From the NCBI GenBank assembly GCA_012959785.1, contig DUCM01000022.1, positions 1 through 59,005 of the forward strand: DNA of 59,005 nucleotides, written 5' to 3'. A program made the translations under genes and the position numbers. The DNA is from Planctomycetota bacterium. GTDB lineage: Bacteria; Planctomycetota; UBA1135; GCA-002686595. Each line of letters starts with the position of its first letter. The stretch's first letter is position 1. Of this stretch, positions 16,699-26,036 are shown one piece after another. The notes below the pieces were generated by a model that searched no databases, was not told the origin of the DNA, and saw nothing but the letters and a program-made list of their open reading frames with translations.

Positions 16699-19600
16699 AT
16701 GCAGACCCTCTCAATTCTCGCTGCGCTCTGGTTGGTCGTCGGCGCACAAGATTCGGCTGATTCCGTTCACCACCACCTCGTCGTCGATCTCGAACCCTCC
16801 GCCCACTCCTTGGAAGTGATCGACACGATCCGCCTGGGCCCCGAACTTCAGAGCGCAGGCACGGAATTCACACTCTCGAGCGCTCTTGCCATTCGCTCAA
16901 GCACGCCCGCGGTTCTGCGCCTCGGGGAAAGTGATGGGCTGGCTCGCTACGCCCTCAGCCAGCCGGCAGTCGAAGGACAGTTGCGCCTCGAGTACGGCGG
17001 CTCGTTCGACTACGGCCTCTCGGACAAGGCCGAGGAATACACCCGCGGCTTCCGCGAATCGCGTGGCGTAGTCTCGCCCGAAGGCGTCTACCTCCACGGC
17101 GGCAGCGCCTGGGTTCCCAGCTTTGGCGACGGACTCTTGAGCTTCGAGTGCGAAGTCAGCGCGCCCGCCGACTGGCATGTCATCAGCCAAGGTGGCGGCA
17201 ACTCGAAAGTCAGCGAGTACACGGCGCGCTGGAACTCCGGAGGCACCCTCGAACAGGTCTATCTCGTGGGCGGCCCCCTGGTGCGCTTCGAGGATCGTGC
17301 GGGCGATGTAGAGGCCCTGGTCTACCTGCACGAAGACGATGCGGCCCTGGCCTACAAGTACCTCGAAGCCACGGCGCAGTATCTCGAGATGTACCGCGGC
17401 CTCATCGGTCCCTACCCCTACGAAAAGTTCGCCATGGTGGAGAACTTCTGGGAGACCGGCTACGGCATGCCCTCCTTTTGCCTCTTGGGGCCACAAGTGG
17501 TGCGCTTTCCCTTCATCCTGCACTCGTCCTACCCCCACGAAATCCTGCACAACTGGTGGGGCAACTCTGTCTTCGTCGATTACGAAAGCGGCAACTGGTG
17601 CGAGGGCTTGACGGCCTATATGGCCGATCACCTGATCAGCGAGCAGCGCGGCAAGGGCGCGGAGTACCGCCGCACGGCGCTGCAAAAATACCGCGACTTC
17701 GTAAAGCAGGGCCGCGACTTTCCCCTGAGCGAGTTCCGCTCACGACACAGCGCCTCCACCGAAGCCGTGGGCTACGGCAAGTCTCTGATGACCTTTCACA
17801 TGCTGCGGCGGCGCTTGGGCGACGAACAGTTCATAGCCGGAGCGCAACGCTTCTTCAGCGACAACAAGGGTCGCCGGGCGAGTTTCGACGACTTTCGCCT
17901 GGCCCTCGAGGCGGTCTCGGGTGATGACCTCGCAGCCTTTTTTGAGCAGTGGGTGGAAGGCCTCGGCGCGCCCTTCCTGGTGCTTTCGGAGGTCGAACTC
18001 GAAACCACCGACGGGGGCTTTGCGCTCAACTTTTCCATCGCTCAGACTCAAGCCGAGGAGCCTTTCGACTTGGCCGTGCCCGTGCGGGTCACCACGGTCG
18101 AGGGGCTACTCGAAGTCGAGGTCCCGGTGGCGGGGCGCTTGAGTGAATGCCGCGTGGTGTGCAAGGCCCAACCTACGGGCATCGAGATCGACCCCCTCTT
18201 CGACCTCTTCCGGGTCCTGGAGTACACCGAGACGCCGCCCTCCATCGGGCAGATCTTCGGCGAGGAGCGCGTGCTCTGCGTGTTGCCCGCCGACGCGAGC
18301 GATGCCGGCGCGCTCTATCGCAACCTCGCCAACGAGTGGCAGAGCGCTGAGCACAAGATCGAGTTTGCCCTCGACAGCGAACTCAAACAACTGCCCGCGG
18401 ATCGTTCGATCTGGATCATGGGCCGAGAAAACCGCTTTGCCCCGGCGCTGTTCGATTCGCTTCAATCCGCCAGTCTCAACGGGGAAGGGCTAAACCTGGC
18501 AGGAGCAGCGGTCCCCGCCGAGAACTACTCGGCCGTGGTCATCGCCCGCCACCCGATGTCGGTTGAACGCGCCCTCGGCTTTCTCTCCCTGGAGCCCACT
18601 GAGGCCCTCGCCGGTATGGCGCGCAAGCTGCCGCACTACGGAAAGTACTCCTACCTGGCCTTTGAAGGCAACGAGCCGACGAACCGGGTCAAGGGCCAGT
18701 GGGGCGCCGAAGGGTCGCCCCTGGTACGGCGCCTCTCAGAAGAGCCCCTCGTCCCGGCCGGCGACAGCCGCGTTGCCCTGGCCGAGACGCCGCCGGTCTT
18801 TTCCGCCGGGCGACTCAAGGGCCATGTGGATTGGCTGGCGAGCGCGGAGCGCGAAGGCCGAGGACTGGGTAGCGCGGGGCTCAACGCCAGTGCCCACTAC
18901 ATCGCCAAGGCCTTCGCCGAGGCTGGCCTCGAACCCGGTGGGGACAACCACTCCTGGTACCAGAACTTCATCGTGGCCGCAGGCCCCGAGGGCCAGCCCG
19001 TCGCCGCCAAGAATGTGATCGGCATCCTGCGTGGCAAGCGAGCCGATTGGCAACAACAATCCATCGTGCTCGGTGCCCACTACGACCACCTCGGCCGCGG
19101 CTGGCCGGAGCCCCGCGTGGGCGAAGAGGGCCAAATACACCCCGGCGCCGACGACAACGCCAGCGGCGTCTCCATCGTGATCGAGCTCGCGCGCCAAATC
19201 GTGGCAGCTGGCGGGGGTTCGCGCACCCTGGTTGTGGTGGCCTTCTCCGCCGAAGAGTGCGGTCTCTTGGGCAGTCGCCACTATGTCAGCTCGCCGCGTT
19301 TTCCCCTCTCAGGGCTGCGCGGAATGATCAACCTCGACACCGTCGGGCGCTTGGGCGAGGGCAAGATCAAGGTTCACGCCACGAGCAGCGCCGACGAGTG
19401 GCAACACATCTTTCGCGGCGCGGGCTTCGTGACGGGACTCGATAACCTCATCGTGCCCGACATGATCGCGGGTTCAGATCAAGAGAGTTTCATCGAGGCC
19501 GGAGTGCCCGCAGTGCAGATCTTCACCGGCGCCAATCTCGACTACCACCGCTCGAGCGACACGGCTGACAAGATCGTGGCCTCAGACCTCGTCAAGGTGG

Positions 19601-19971
19601 CCAGTTTTGTGCGCGAAGGCGTGGTCTACATGCTCGAACGCGAGGAGCCCCTCACCGTGCGCCTCGCAGGCGCCCAGGCCACCCCCGCCGGCGCCCGCGG
19701 CTCCGGGCGCCGGGTGAGCTTCGGTAGCGTGCCCGACTTTGGTTTTGAGGGTCCGGGTATGCGCTTCGACGGCATCTTGCCCGACTCCCCGGCGGACCGG
19801 GCAGGCCTGCGCACAGGCGACATCTTGATCCGCATCGACGACACCGAAATCGCCGGCCTGCGCGAATTCTCCGGCGTGCTCAAGTCACTCGAGGCAGGCC
19901 AAACCGTGACCGCCACCGTGCTACGGGAGGGCGAAGAGGTGCAGGCTGAAGTCACCTTGGTGGCGCGCTGA
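16699..19971 (+). CDS. Secreted double peptidase: M1-like + M28 + PDZ
   Basis: The 1,090-residue protein has a signal peptide (SILAALWLVVGAQ) and three modules. Residues about 20-520 form an M1-type metallopeptidase: HEILH at 280-284 and Glu302 are the zinc ligands, one residue closer than the usual HExxH-x18-E spacing, and the aminopeptidase GxMEN motif is replaced by MVENFW. Residues about 730-990 form an M28 aminopeptidase with all expected zinc ligands (His794, Asp818, the Glu-Glu pair in SAEECG, LDTVGR, and the YHRSSDT histidine). Residues about 1005-1085 form a PDZ domain. It probably degrades peptides outside the cytoplasm. ATG at 16699 starts the signal peptide. Confidence 0.9.
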   Translation: MQTLSILAALWLVVGAQDSADSVHHHLVVDLEPSAHSLEVIDTIRLGPELQSAGTEFTLSSALAIRSSTPAVLRLGESDGLARYALSQPAVEGQLRLEYGGSFDYGLSDKAEEYTRGFRESRGVVSPEGVYLHGGSAWVPSFGDGLLSFECEVSAPADWHVISQGGGNSKVSEYTARWNSGGTLEQVYLVGGPLVRFEDRAGDVEALVYLHEDDAALAYKYLEATAQYLEMYRGLIGPYPYEKFAMVENFWETGYGMPSFCLLGPQVVRFPFILHSSYPHEILHNWWGNSVFVDYESGNWCEGLTAYMADHLISEQRGKGAEYRRTALQKYRDFVKQGRDFPLSEFRSRHSASTEAVGYGKSLMTFHMLRRRLGDEQFIAGAQRFFSDNKGRRASFDDFRLALEAVSGDDLAAFFEQWVEGLGAPFLVLSEVELETTDGGFALNFSIAQTQAEEPFDLAVPVRVTTVEGLLEVEVPVAGRLSECRVVCKAQPTGIEIDPLFDLFRVLEYTETPPSIGQIFGEERVLCVLPADASDAGALYRNLANEWQSAEHKIEFALDSELKQLPADRSIWIMGRENRFAPALFDSLQSASLNGEGLNLAGAAVPAENYSAVVIARHPMSVERALGFLSLEPTEALAGMARKLPHYGKYSYLAFEGNEPTNRVKGQWGAEGSPLVRRLSEEPLVPAGDSRVALAETPPVFSAGRLKGHVDWLASAEREGRGLGSAGLNASAHYIAKAFAEAGLEPGGDNHSWYQNFIVAAGPEGQPVAAKNVIGILRGKRADWQQQSIVLGAHYDHLGRGWPEPRVGEEGQIHPGADDNASGVSIVIELARQIVAAGGGSRTLVVVAFSAEECGLLGSRHYVSSPRFPLSGLRGMINLDTVGRLGEGKIKVHATSSADEWQHIFRGAGFVTGLDNLIVPDMIAGSDQESFIEAGVPAVQIFTGANLDYHRSSDTADKIVASDLVKVASFVREGVVYMLEREEPLTVRLAGAQATPAGARGSGRRVSFGSVPDFGFEGPGMRFDGILPDSPADRAGLRTGDILIRIDDTEIAGLREFSGVLKSLEAGQTVTATVLREGEEVQAEVTLVAR

Positions 19972-20195
19972 ACCAAACGGGGAAGTCAGGCATCGCTTTG
20001 CCCTGAACGGGTGCTGTCACTTTGTTCAGGTTGTGGCAAGAATCCGGCCTTGCTCCTTCACCAAGGGCCCCAAGGAAGTGTCGGACAAACCGCGACAGAG
20101 CGTCGTAAGTTGATTGAAGTTTTGTCCCTCGCTGAAGGCGCCGAGCAGCAGAAGGACCGTCGCGCGCGATAGCCCTGCACCTGGAGACAACAACG

Positions 20196-20684
20196 ATGAA
20201 GAGTTCATCCTTCGCTGGCCTCGCGGCTTGCGTCGTGCTGATCGGAGCATCGGCAATGGCCGGCAGCCCGTACACGGTCACAGAGACATGCGCCACCACG
20301 CCCATTTCCGTGGGCCCCGGTGTGGTGCTGAGCCTCTACGGAGCCGTTGGCAGCCCTCCCGAACGGGCCGGTTTACCTGCAGGGCCTGTGGGCAAATTTG
20401 GCGCCCTCCTCTACGGCTCTTACGCAGCGAGCCCGCCGCTTGCCTTTGGTAGCGGCAGCCTTTGCATCTCGCCCTCGGCATCACCCTCTCCCCATGGAGG
20501 CATCGCCCCTGGAGGCAATGGCGCAAGCGCGCCTGAGTTGCGCAAGAGAGGGCCATTCCTAGCCCGGTCTAACGCAATAGCGACAACCCGCTCATCTCGC
20601 CGGGCTGGTCGAGGTCGGCGAGTTCGAGCAGGGTGGGAGCCACATCGCCGAGGACGCCCATGGGCCGCAGTTTGGCTCCAATGA
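20196..20684 (+). pseudogene. Probable truncated secreted protein
   Basis: ATG at 20196 opens a clear signal peptide (FAGLAACVVLIGASAMAG), and the next 70 residues (VGPGVVLSLYG through FGSGSLCIS) look like the repeat unit of secreted Cys-containing Planctomycete proteins. After about residue 95 the reading frame turns Ser/Arg-rich and runs 116 bp into the 3' end of gpmI on the other strand, with no protein-like character. A complete family member would be longer. I read this as a 3'-truncated or frame-lost gene that may still yield a short secreted peptide. Confidence 0.45.
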
Positions 20685-22101
20685 GATCCGCCGCGCACAG
20701 GATCAGGGGCACGGGGTTGGTGGTGTGAGCGGTATGGGGCGAGTCGTGCAGAGGATCCCAGAGCTGTTCGCTGTTGCCGTGGTCGGCGGTGATGGCCAGC
20801 AAGCCTCCGCGCTCCAAAACGGCGGGCATCAGGCGTGCCAAGCAAGTGTCGATGCAACCCACGGCGCTGAGCGCTGCGGTCCAGATACCGGTGTGCCCCA
20901 CCATGTCGGCGTTGGCGAAGTTGATGATGTAGACATCGGTTTCGTCCTTGGCGAGAGCGTTGAGGATCGCATCGCAAACCGCCGGCGCACTCATCTCCGG
21001 TTGCAAGTCGTAGGTCGCCACCTTGGGGCTCGGGATCAGGATGCGCTCTTCGCCGCTCACGGGCTGCTCCTGGCCGCCGGAGAAAAAGTAGGTCACATGG
21101 GCGTACTTTTCGGTCTCGGCGATGCGTTTCTGGGTCAAGCCCGCGGCCGCGATGACCTCGGAGAAAACGCCCCGCAACTGCCGCGGCGGATAAGCCACGG
21201 CGAAGGGCAGGTCCGCGCGGTACTGGGTCATGCTGACGATTTCGAGCTCGACCTGGCATTGGCGCTCGAAACCCTTGAAGTCGGCGCAACCGAGGGCTTC
21301 GGATATCTCGCGCATGCGGTCAGCGCGGTAGTTGAAGCAGATGACTCCATCGCCGGACTGCATGCGGCCCTGATCCGGTGCGCCGATCACGCAGGGCTCG
21401 ACGAACTCGTCGCCCGTGTCGTTCTCGTAAGCGCGCGCGATGGCCTCGGAACTGGACTGGACGCGTTCGCCACGGCCGCTGACGAAGAGGTCGTAGGCGC
21501 GCTGCACGCGATCCCATCGGTTGTCCCGATCCATGCTCCAGTAACGCCCCACCACAGACGCGACACGCCCAACACCGGCGGCCTGGATATCGGCTTCGAG
21601 TTGTTCCAGGAAGCGATCCGCCGAGCGCGGCGGGGTGTCGCGGCCGTCGAGGATGGCGTGGACCAGAACGCGCCCTGGATCGAGGCCCTTCCGAGCGGCG
21701 AGCTTCAAGAGCTCGCCGAGGTGCCGATCAGAGCTGTGCACGCCTCCATCGGAAACGAGCCCCAAGAGGTGCAGCTGCCGACCCTCGCGAACGACACGCT
21801 CCATCAAGGCGCCAAAGGCGCCATTGGCCGCGAACTCACCGTCACTGATGGACTGGTCAATGCGGGTGACATCCATGTGCACCGTACGGCCCGCGCCCAG
21901 ATTCAGATGGCCCACCTCGCTGTTGCCCATCAAGCCCAGGGGCAGACCCACCTCGTGACCCGAGGCCGAGAGTAGACAGTTAGGGTAGCGCCCGAGCAGG
22001 TCGTGGAAGTAGCCAGCGCCCTCGCGGATGGCGTTGTGTTTGGCTTCCTCGCGGAAGCCCCAGCCGTCGAGGACGACGAGAAGTAGGGGGCGGTGTTTCA
22101 A
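20569..22101 (-). CDS. gpmI: 2,3-bisphosphoglycerate-independent phosphoglycerate mutase GpmI
   Basis: GpmI interconverts 3- and 2-phosphoglycerate using two Mn ions and a phosphoserine intermediate. The 510-residue product matches the family length. It has the metal site VVLDGWG (Asp12), the catalytic Ser61 in GLMGNSEVGH, SDGGVHS, the DGRDTPP loop, and the C-terminal metal motifs FANADMVGHTG and TADHGNSEQ. No ATG exists before the conserved start; TTG at 22101 gives MKHRPLLLVVLDGWG, which fits homologues. The longer open frame upstream has no homology-like character. Confidence 0.95.
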   Translation of the reverse strand: MKHRPLLLVVLDGWGFREEAKHNAIREGAGYFHDLLGRYPNCLLSASGHEVGLPLGLMGNSEVGHLNLGAGRTVHMDVTRIDQSISDGEFAANGAFGALMERVVREGRQLHLLGLVSDGGVHSSDRHLGELLKLAARKGLDPGRVLVHAILDGRDTPPRSADRFLEQLEADIQAAGVGRVASVVGRYWSMDRDNRWDRVQRAYDLFVSGRGERVQSSSEAIARAYENDTGDEFVEPCVIGAPDQGRMQSGDGVICFNYRADRMREISEALGCADFKGFERQCQVELEIVSMTQYRADLPFAVAYPPRQLRGVFSEVIAAAGLTQKRIAETEKYAHVTYFFSGGQEQPVSGEERILIPSPKVATYDLQPEMSAPAVCDAILNALAKDETDVYIINFANADMVGHTGIWTAALSAVGCIDTCLARLMPAVLERGGLLAITADHGNSEQLWDPLHDSPHTAHTTNPVPLILCAADLIGAKLRPMGVLGDVAPTLLELADLDQPGEMSGLSLLR

Positions 22102-22651
22102 CTCTGGATCTTCGGCGGCTGGCTCGTCGGGAGGCCGACATGGTCCCGGATCGGACAGCTCGAGCCCAGACTGAACCGGGATTTGACGGCCCGCCGGGGG
22201 GCGCGGAGTGGGCGGGCACGGCAATTGCCGTACTGATTGCCGTACGAGAACCAGAGCGCCGGAGACCAACCTCTTGGGCGACACTGGTAGGCGGCGACAC
22301 TGCTAGGCGACGACTCTGCAAGCGCCCCACTCACAAGCGGCCATGCCATCTCGGGCTGCGATGGCAGACCGATTCGGGCCATATTTGGGACGGCTCGGGG
22401 CTCCAGGATGGCCCCAGGATGGCCCCCCCAGGGGGCCTGAGCGCAGAAAATCCAAGCCGATTGGCCTGCATAAGTTATTTATATACAGCCACTTGTGAGC
22501 TTTTGCCAGCTGCCTGGGTGGGGGCTGGCGACGATCTCTTATAGCTTGAGTGCCGCACAATTCCTAGAAACAGCAGCGGGTCAGGCCTCGGAGTACTCCC
22601 CCGGGGGCCCCCCCACCCAGGCGCAATCGTAGCCCCGATTCGCCCCTCACC
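22102..22651. other. 550-bp divergent intergenic region
   Basis: This region separates gpmI (minus) from the glycogen-synthase-like gene (plus). No coding frame is convincing. It contains a tandem GGATGGCCCCA (11 bp, two copies, about 22406-22427). A stable hairpin, GGCCCCC-CCA-GGGGGCC, lies at 22421-22437. An AT-rich patch near 22470-22487 with TTGGCC and TATACA 15 bp apart could be a promoter (weak spacing). A 10-bp GC palindrome CCCCCGGGGG sits at 22598-22607 in the presumed leader. Confidence 0.55.
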
Positions 22652-24142
22652 TTGAAGATCGCATTCGTATCACCGGAGCTCCAATCCCTCGTCCGCCGGA
22701 CGAATCTGGCCGAGGTCGCCGAGTCCCTGCCGCGGACTCTGGTGCGGGCTGGCCACGATGTGCGCGTGTTCCTGCCCAAGACCTGCGACATCGATCTGGA
22801 GGTTCTCGAAAACCTCCGGCCCGTGGGCAGCGTGCGCGTGCCGGACGGCGACTCGACCTGTGAACTCAAGCTCTCCCAGGGCTATCTGGGCGAGATCACG
22901 GTCATCCTGGTGGAAAACAGCCAACTCTACGGTCGGCGCCATCCCTACGGCGACGACAACGGTCCCTACCCCGACAACTGGCGCCGCTACGCGATCTTTT
23001 CGCGGGCCGTGCTCGAGGCCTTGGTGCCCATCGGATTCAAGCCCGACATCCTGCACTGCTTTGACTGGACCACAGGCCTGATTCCGCTCTTCCGCGAACT
23101 GGAGTATCTCAAGCAACAGCCCGACCACCCCGCCTCGCGGGCCGGCGTTTACTACGCCATCCACAACCTCGCCATGCAGGGCACCTTCGAGCGCGAAATC
23201 CTGCCCAAGATCGGCATCCCGCTCGAACTCTTCCGCAATGTGGAAGGTGTGGCCCTCGACAGTCGGGTCAACTTCCTCAAGACCGGCGCCGAGTTCGCAA
23301 CGATCATCGGCACCCACTCCCCCACCCAAGCCACGCGCATCCAACAACTCGATCGAGGCTATGGCCTGGAAGAGACCTTCGCGCGGCGCAAGAAGGAAGT
23401 CGTGGGCGTCTCCAATGGCATCGACTATTCCACTTGGGACCCCGAGACAGACGAGCTACTGCCGGCGACTTTTTCCGGCAGCAGCGAGGGGCTCTCTGGC
23501 AAGCGCCGTAACAAGCAGCGCCTGCAAGTCAACTTCAACCTCGACAAAGGTCCCCGCACGCCGATCATCGGCGTCATCGGCCGCATCGACAGCGATAGCG
23601 GCTGCGATCTCGTGGCTGAGGTCTTGACCAACCTGCTCGAACGCAACTTCGAGGTGGTCATGATGGGCCAGGGTCAAAACGAGATCATCGAACGCATCAA
23701 GACCATCGAGACCACATTCAGTGGTCGCTGCCGCTTGATCCCTGGCTACAATGTCACCACGGCGCATCTCTTGCTGGCCGCCGCAGATGTGTTTCTGTTG
23801 CCCTCGCACTATCAACCCAGCAACGCCCTCTGTGCCATCGCCATGCGTTACGGCGCGGTGCCCCTGGTGTACGCGCACGCTGGCCTCGACGATACCCTCG
23901 TCGATTACCCCACGGACAAGCGCCATAGCACAGGCTTCACCTTCAAGAGCTACACAGCCGACGGCCTCTTGACCGCCATCGATGAAGTGCGCGCCGTGTA
24001 CAAGTCGGCTCCCGATTGGAAGCGTCTGACCCAGCGCTGCATGAAGCAGGACTTCTCCTGGGAAGGCGTGGGAGAGGCCTACATCAAGGCCTACCGCCGG
24101 GTCACGCGCCGCGTGAGGTCCCAGCGCGACGAGGTCTTGTGA
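22652..24142 (+). CDS. Glycogen-synthase-like glycosyltransferase (GT5-type) with altered active site
   Basis: The 496-residue GT-B protein resembles glycogen synthase GlgA: N-terminal MKIAFVSPEL, HCFDWTTGLIPLF, YAIHNLAMQG, GVSNGIDYSTWDP, a GRIDSDSGCDLV segment, and AMRYGAVPLVYAHAGLDDTL. The KxGGL nucleotide-sugar-binding motif of GlgA is replaced by RRTNL (15-19). The catalytic EPCGL-type loop reads SHYQPSN (about 386-392), so the essential Glu is Gln. It may use a different donor, or bind rather than polymerise glucan. Start is TTG at 22652, placed exactly at the family N terminus. The stop overlaps the next gene (GTGA). Confidence 0.8.
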   Translation: MKIAFVSPELQSLVRRTNLAEVAESLPRTLVRAGHDVRVFLPKTCDIDLEVLENLRPVGSVRVPDGDSTCELKLSQGYLGEITVILVENSQLYGRRHPYGDDNGPYPDNWRRYAIFSRAVLEALVPIGFKPDILHCFDWTTGLIPLFRELEYLKQQPDHPASRAGVYYAIHNLAMQGTFEREILPKIGIPLELFRNVEGVALDSRVNFLKTGAEFATIIGTHSPTQATRIQQLDRGYGLEETFARRKKEVVGVSNGIDYSTWDPETDELLPATFSGSSEGLSGKRRNKQRLQVNFNLDKGPRTPIIGVIGRIDSDSGCDLVAEVLTNLLERNFEVVMMGQGQNEIIERIKTIETTFSGRCRLIPGYNVTTAHLLLAAADVFLLPSHYQPSNALCAIAMRYGAVPLVYAHAGLDDTLVDYPTDKRHSTGFTFKSYTADGLLTAIDEVRAVYKSAPDWKRLTQRCMKQDFSWEGVGEAYIKAYRRVTRRVRSQRDEVL

Positions 24143-25041
24143 ACGCCGGGCGCCTGGTCGGAATCGACCTCGGCGGAACGGCGATCAAGGCTGGCGCGAT
24201 CAGTGCCACGGGTGAGCGCCTCGACCGACTCGAAGTTCAGGCCGAGGTTTCGCGGGGCGCCGAGGCCTTGCTCGAGAATCTCATCGAGTGCGCACGCCAA
24301 CTGGGCGTCACGGAATCCCTGGGACTCGGAGTGCCCGGATTGGTGGACCGCGAGGCTGGGCTCGTGACCCAAAGCCCGAACCTGGCGCCCCTGGCGGGCT
24401 TTCCCCTGCGCGACCGACTGGCCAAGGGGCTCGGCCTCGATCCCGCGCGGGTGCGCATCGAAAACGACGCCAATGTGGCGGCCCTGGGCGAGCACTGGCT
24501 GGGGGGCGCACAGGGCGAGAACTTGGCTTTTGTGATCACCTTGGGCACAGGAGTCGGCGGCGGCTTGATCATCGACGACAAACTCTTCGTGGGCGAACGC
24601 GGACTCGCGGCGGAGATCGGTCACACCATCGTCGAGCCCGGCGGCCCGCTCTGCGGCTGCGGCAACCACGGCTGCTTAGAAACCCTGGCCAGCGCCACGG
24701 CGACCGCTCGACGCGCCAGCGAACTGGGCCTCGGCGGGGACCTCAAGCAACTCAGCGCCGAAGCCCGCCAAAGGCCGGGCGCCGCCCGCGATCTCTTGCT
24801 CGAAGTGGGTCGCGACCTGGGCCGCGGCCTGGCGCAAGTTGCCGTACTCCTCGATCTGCGTTGCTTCCTGGTGGGAGGCGGCTTCGGCGCGGCCTGCGAT
24901 GTGCTCAAGCCCGGCATCGAAGAGGGCCTCTTGGAGCGCTGCTACGGTCGCACAAGGGAGGACCTGCGCATTCGCCCCGCCAGCCTGGGACCCGACGCGG
25001 GTTGGATCGGTGCGGCGCGACTGGTGCGCGAATCAGACTGA
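24139..25041 (+). CDS. ROK-family sugar kinase (glucokinase-like)
   Basis: The 300-residue protein has the N-terminal ATP-binding motif DLGGT (10-14), GLGVPGLVD, the catalytic region ENDANVAALGE, GTGVGGG, and the ROK zinc motif CGCGNHGC followed by LE near residue 172. ROK kinases phosphorylate glucose, N-acetylglucosamine or related hexoses. There is no HTH, so it is a kinase and not a ROK repressor. GTG at 24139 is fixed by the 4-bp overlap with the upstream transferase gene, so the two may act on the same sugar. Confidence 0.92.
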   Translation: MNAGRLVGIDLGGTAIKAGAISATGERLDRLEVQAEVSRGAEALLENLIECARQLGVTESLGLGVPGLVDREAGLVTQSPNLAPLAGFPLRDRLAKGLGLDPARVRIENDANVAALGEHWLGGAQGENLAFVITLGTGVGGGLIIDDKLFVGERGLAAEIGHTIVEPGGPLCGCGNHGCLETLASATATARRASELGLGGDLKQLSAEARQRPGAARDLLLEVGRDLGRGLAQVAVLLDLRCFLVGGGFGAACDVLKPGIEEGLLERCYGRTREDLRIRPASLGPDAGWIGAARLVRESD

Positions 25042-25073
25042 GCCGCGTTGAGGTTGCGAGGGAAAAACTCGCT

Positions 25074-26036
25074 ATGCTGCCCGGTATGGGTGCAGACGAA
25101 ACAATCCTCAGGGTGCGCGGCCTGAAGAAGACCTTCAAGACGGGATTCCTCGGGCGCAGCGGTTTTCAGGCTCTGGCTGGCGTCGATCTCGAAGTAGGGC
25201 GCGGCCAGGTCTTCGGGCTTTTGGGTCCCAACGGCGCGGGCAAGACGACCATGATCAAGATCCTGCTCGACCTGGTCCGCGACTATGAAGGCCAAGCCGA
25301 GATTTTTGGCCTGCCCCCCAGCCACGCGCTCTCGCGGCGCAAGGTGGGCTACCTGCCCGAAGCCCACCGCATGCCTACCTACCTCACCGGCTGGCAGGTG
25401 ATGATGCTGTTTGGGATGCTGGCCGGCAAGCCGCGCAAGGATATCGAAAAACGCGCCGCCGCCCTGCTCGACCGGGTCGGCATGCTGCGCGACTCAAAGC
25501 GCAAGGTGCGCGAGTATTCCAAGGGCATGCAACAACGCCTGGGGCTCGCCCAGGCTTTGGTCCACGATCCGCAGTTGATCCTGCTCGACGAACCCACCGA
25601 TGGTGTTGACCCCGTGGGCCGCAAGGTGATTCGCGACATGGTCACCGAAGCCAAACAAGCCGGCTGCACGATCTTCATCAATTCGCACCTCTTGAACGAA
25701 GTCGAACTGGTCTGCGACCGCGTGGTGATCCTCAACAAGGGTCTCATCTTGAGCCAGGGCTCCATCGAGGACTTGACGCCCAACGCGGACGCGACGATGT
25801 TCGACCTGGCCCGCGAAGTGCCCGATATGGAGCAACTACTAGCCGGCATCGGCACGGGTTATAGGGCCATGGGCCGAGGCTTTGAGTTGGTCGTGGACGA
25901 TGCGGGACTCGACGCCACCATCGACCGTCTGCGTTCCTCGGGCCACACGATTCGCGGCATCTCGCGGCGGCGTCGAACTCTCGAGGAATCATTCATCAAC
26001 CTCGTCGAAGACTCCTCCGGTGGAGGCCAGGCATGA
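25074..26036 (+). CDS. ABC-2 type exporter ATP-binding protein
   Basis: The 320-residue ATPase has Walker A GPNGAGKTT (51-59), the Q-loop region near GYLPEAHRM, the signature YSKGMQQRL, Walker B LILLDEPTDGVDP and the switch His in NSHLL. The last 70 residues form the extra domain found in ABC-2/NatA-type exporters. ATG at 25074 or 25086 may be the start; GAGGG upstream favours the first. It is coupled to the permease gene by an ATGA overlap. Substrate unknown. Confidence 0.92.
   Translation: MLPGMGADETILRVRGLKKTFKTGFLGRSGFQALAGVDLEVGRGQVFGLLGPNGAGKTTMIKILLDLVRDYEGQAEIFGLPPSHALSRRKVGYLPEAHRMPTYLTGWQVMMLFGMLAGKPRKDIEKRAAALLDRVGMLRDSKRKVREYSKGMQQRLGLAQALVHDPQLILLDEPTDGVDPVGRKVIRDMVTEAKQAGCTIFINSHLLNEVELVCDRVVILNKGLILSQGSIEDLTPNADATMFDLAREVPDMEQLLAGIGTGYRAMGRGFELVVDDAGLDATIDRLRSSGHTIRGISRRRRTLEESFINLVEDSSGGGQA

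Noticed and set aside
20725..21975. 416-residue open frame antisense to gpmI
   Set aside because: Shadow of a conserved gene; no recognisable motif.
22140..22544. 134-residue + frame upstream of the glycogen-synthase-like gene
   Set aside because: No start context or protein-like composition; lies in promoter and hairpin-rich DNA.
24288..25073. Long N-terminal extension of the ABC ATPase
   Set aside because: It is the shadow of the ROK kinase in another frame; the ATPase starts at 25074 or 25086.
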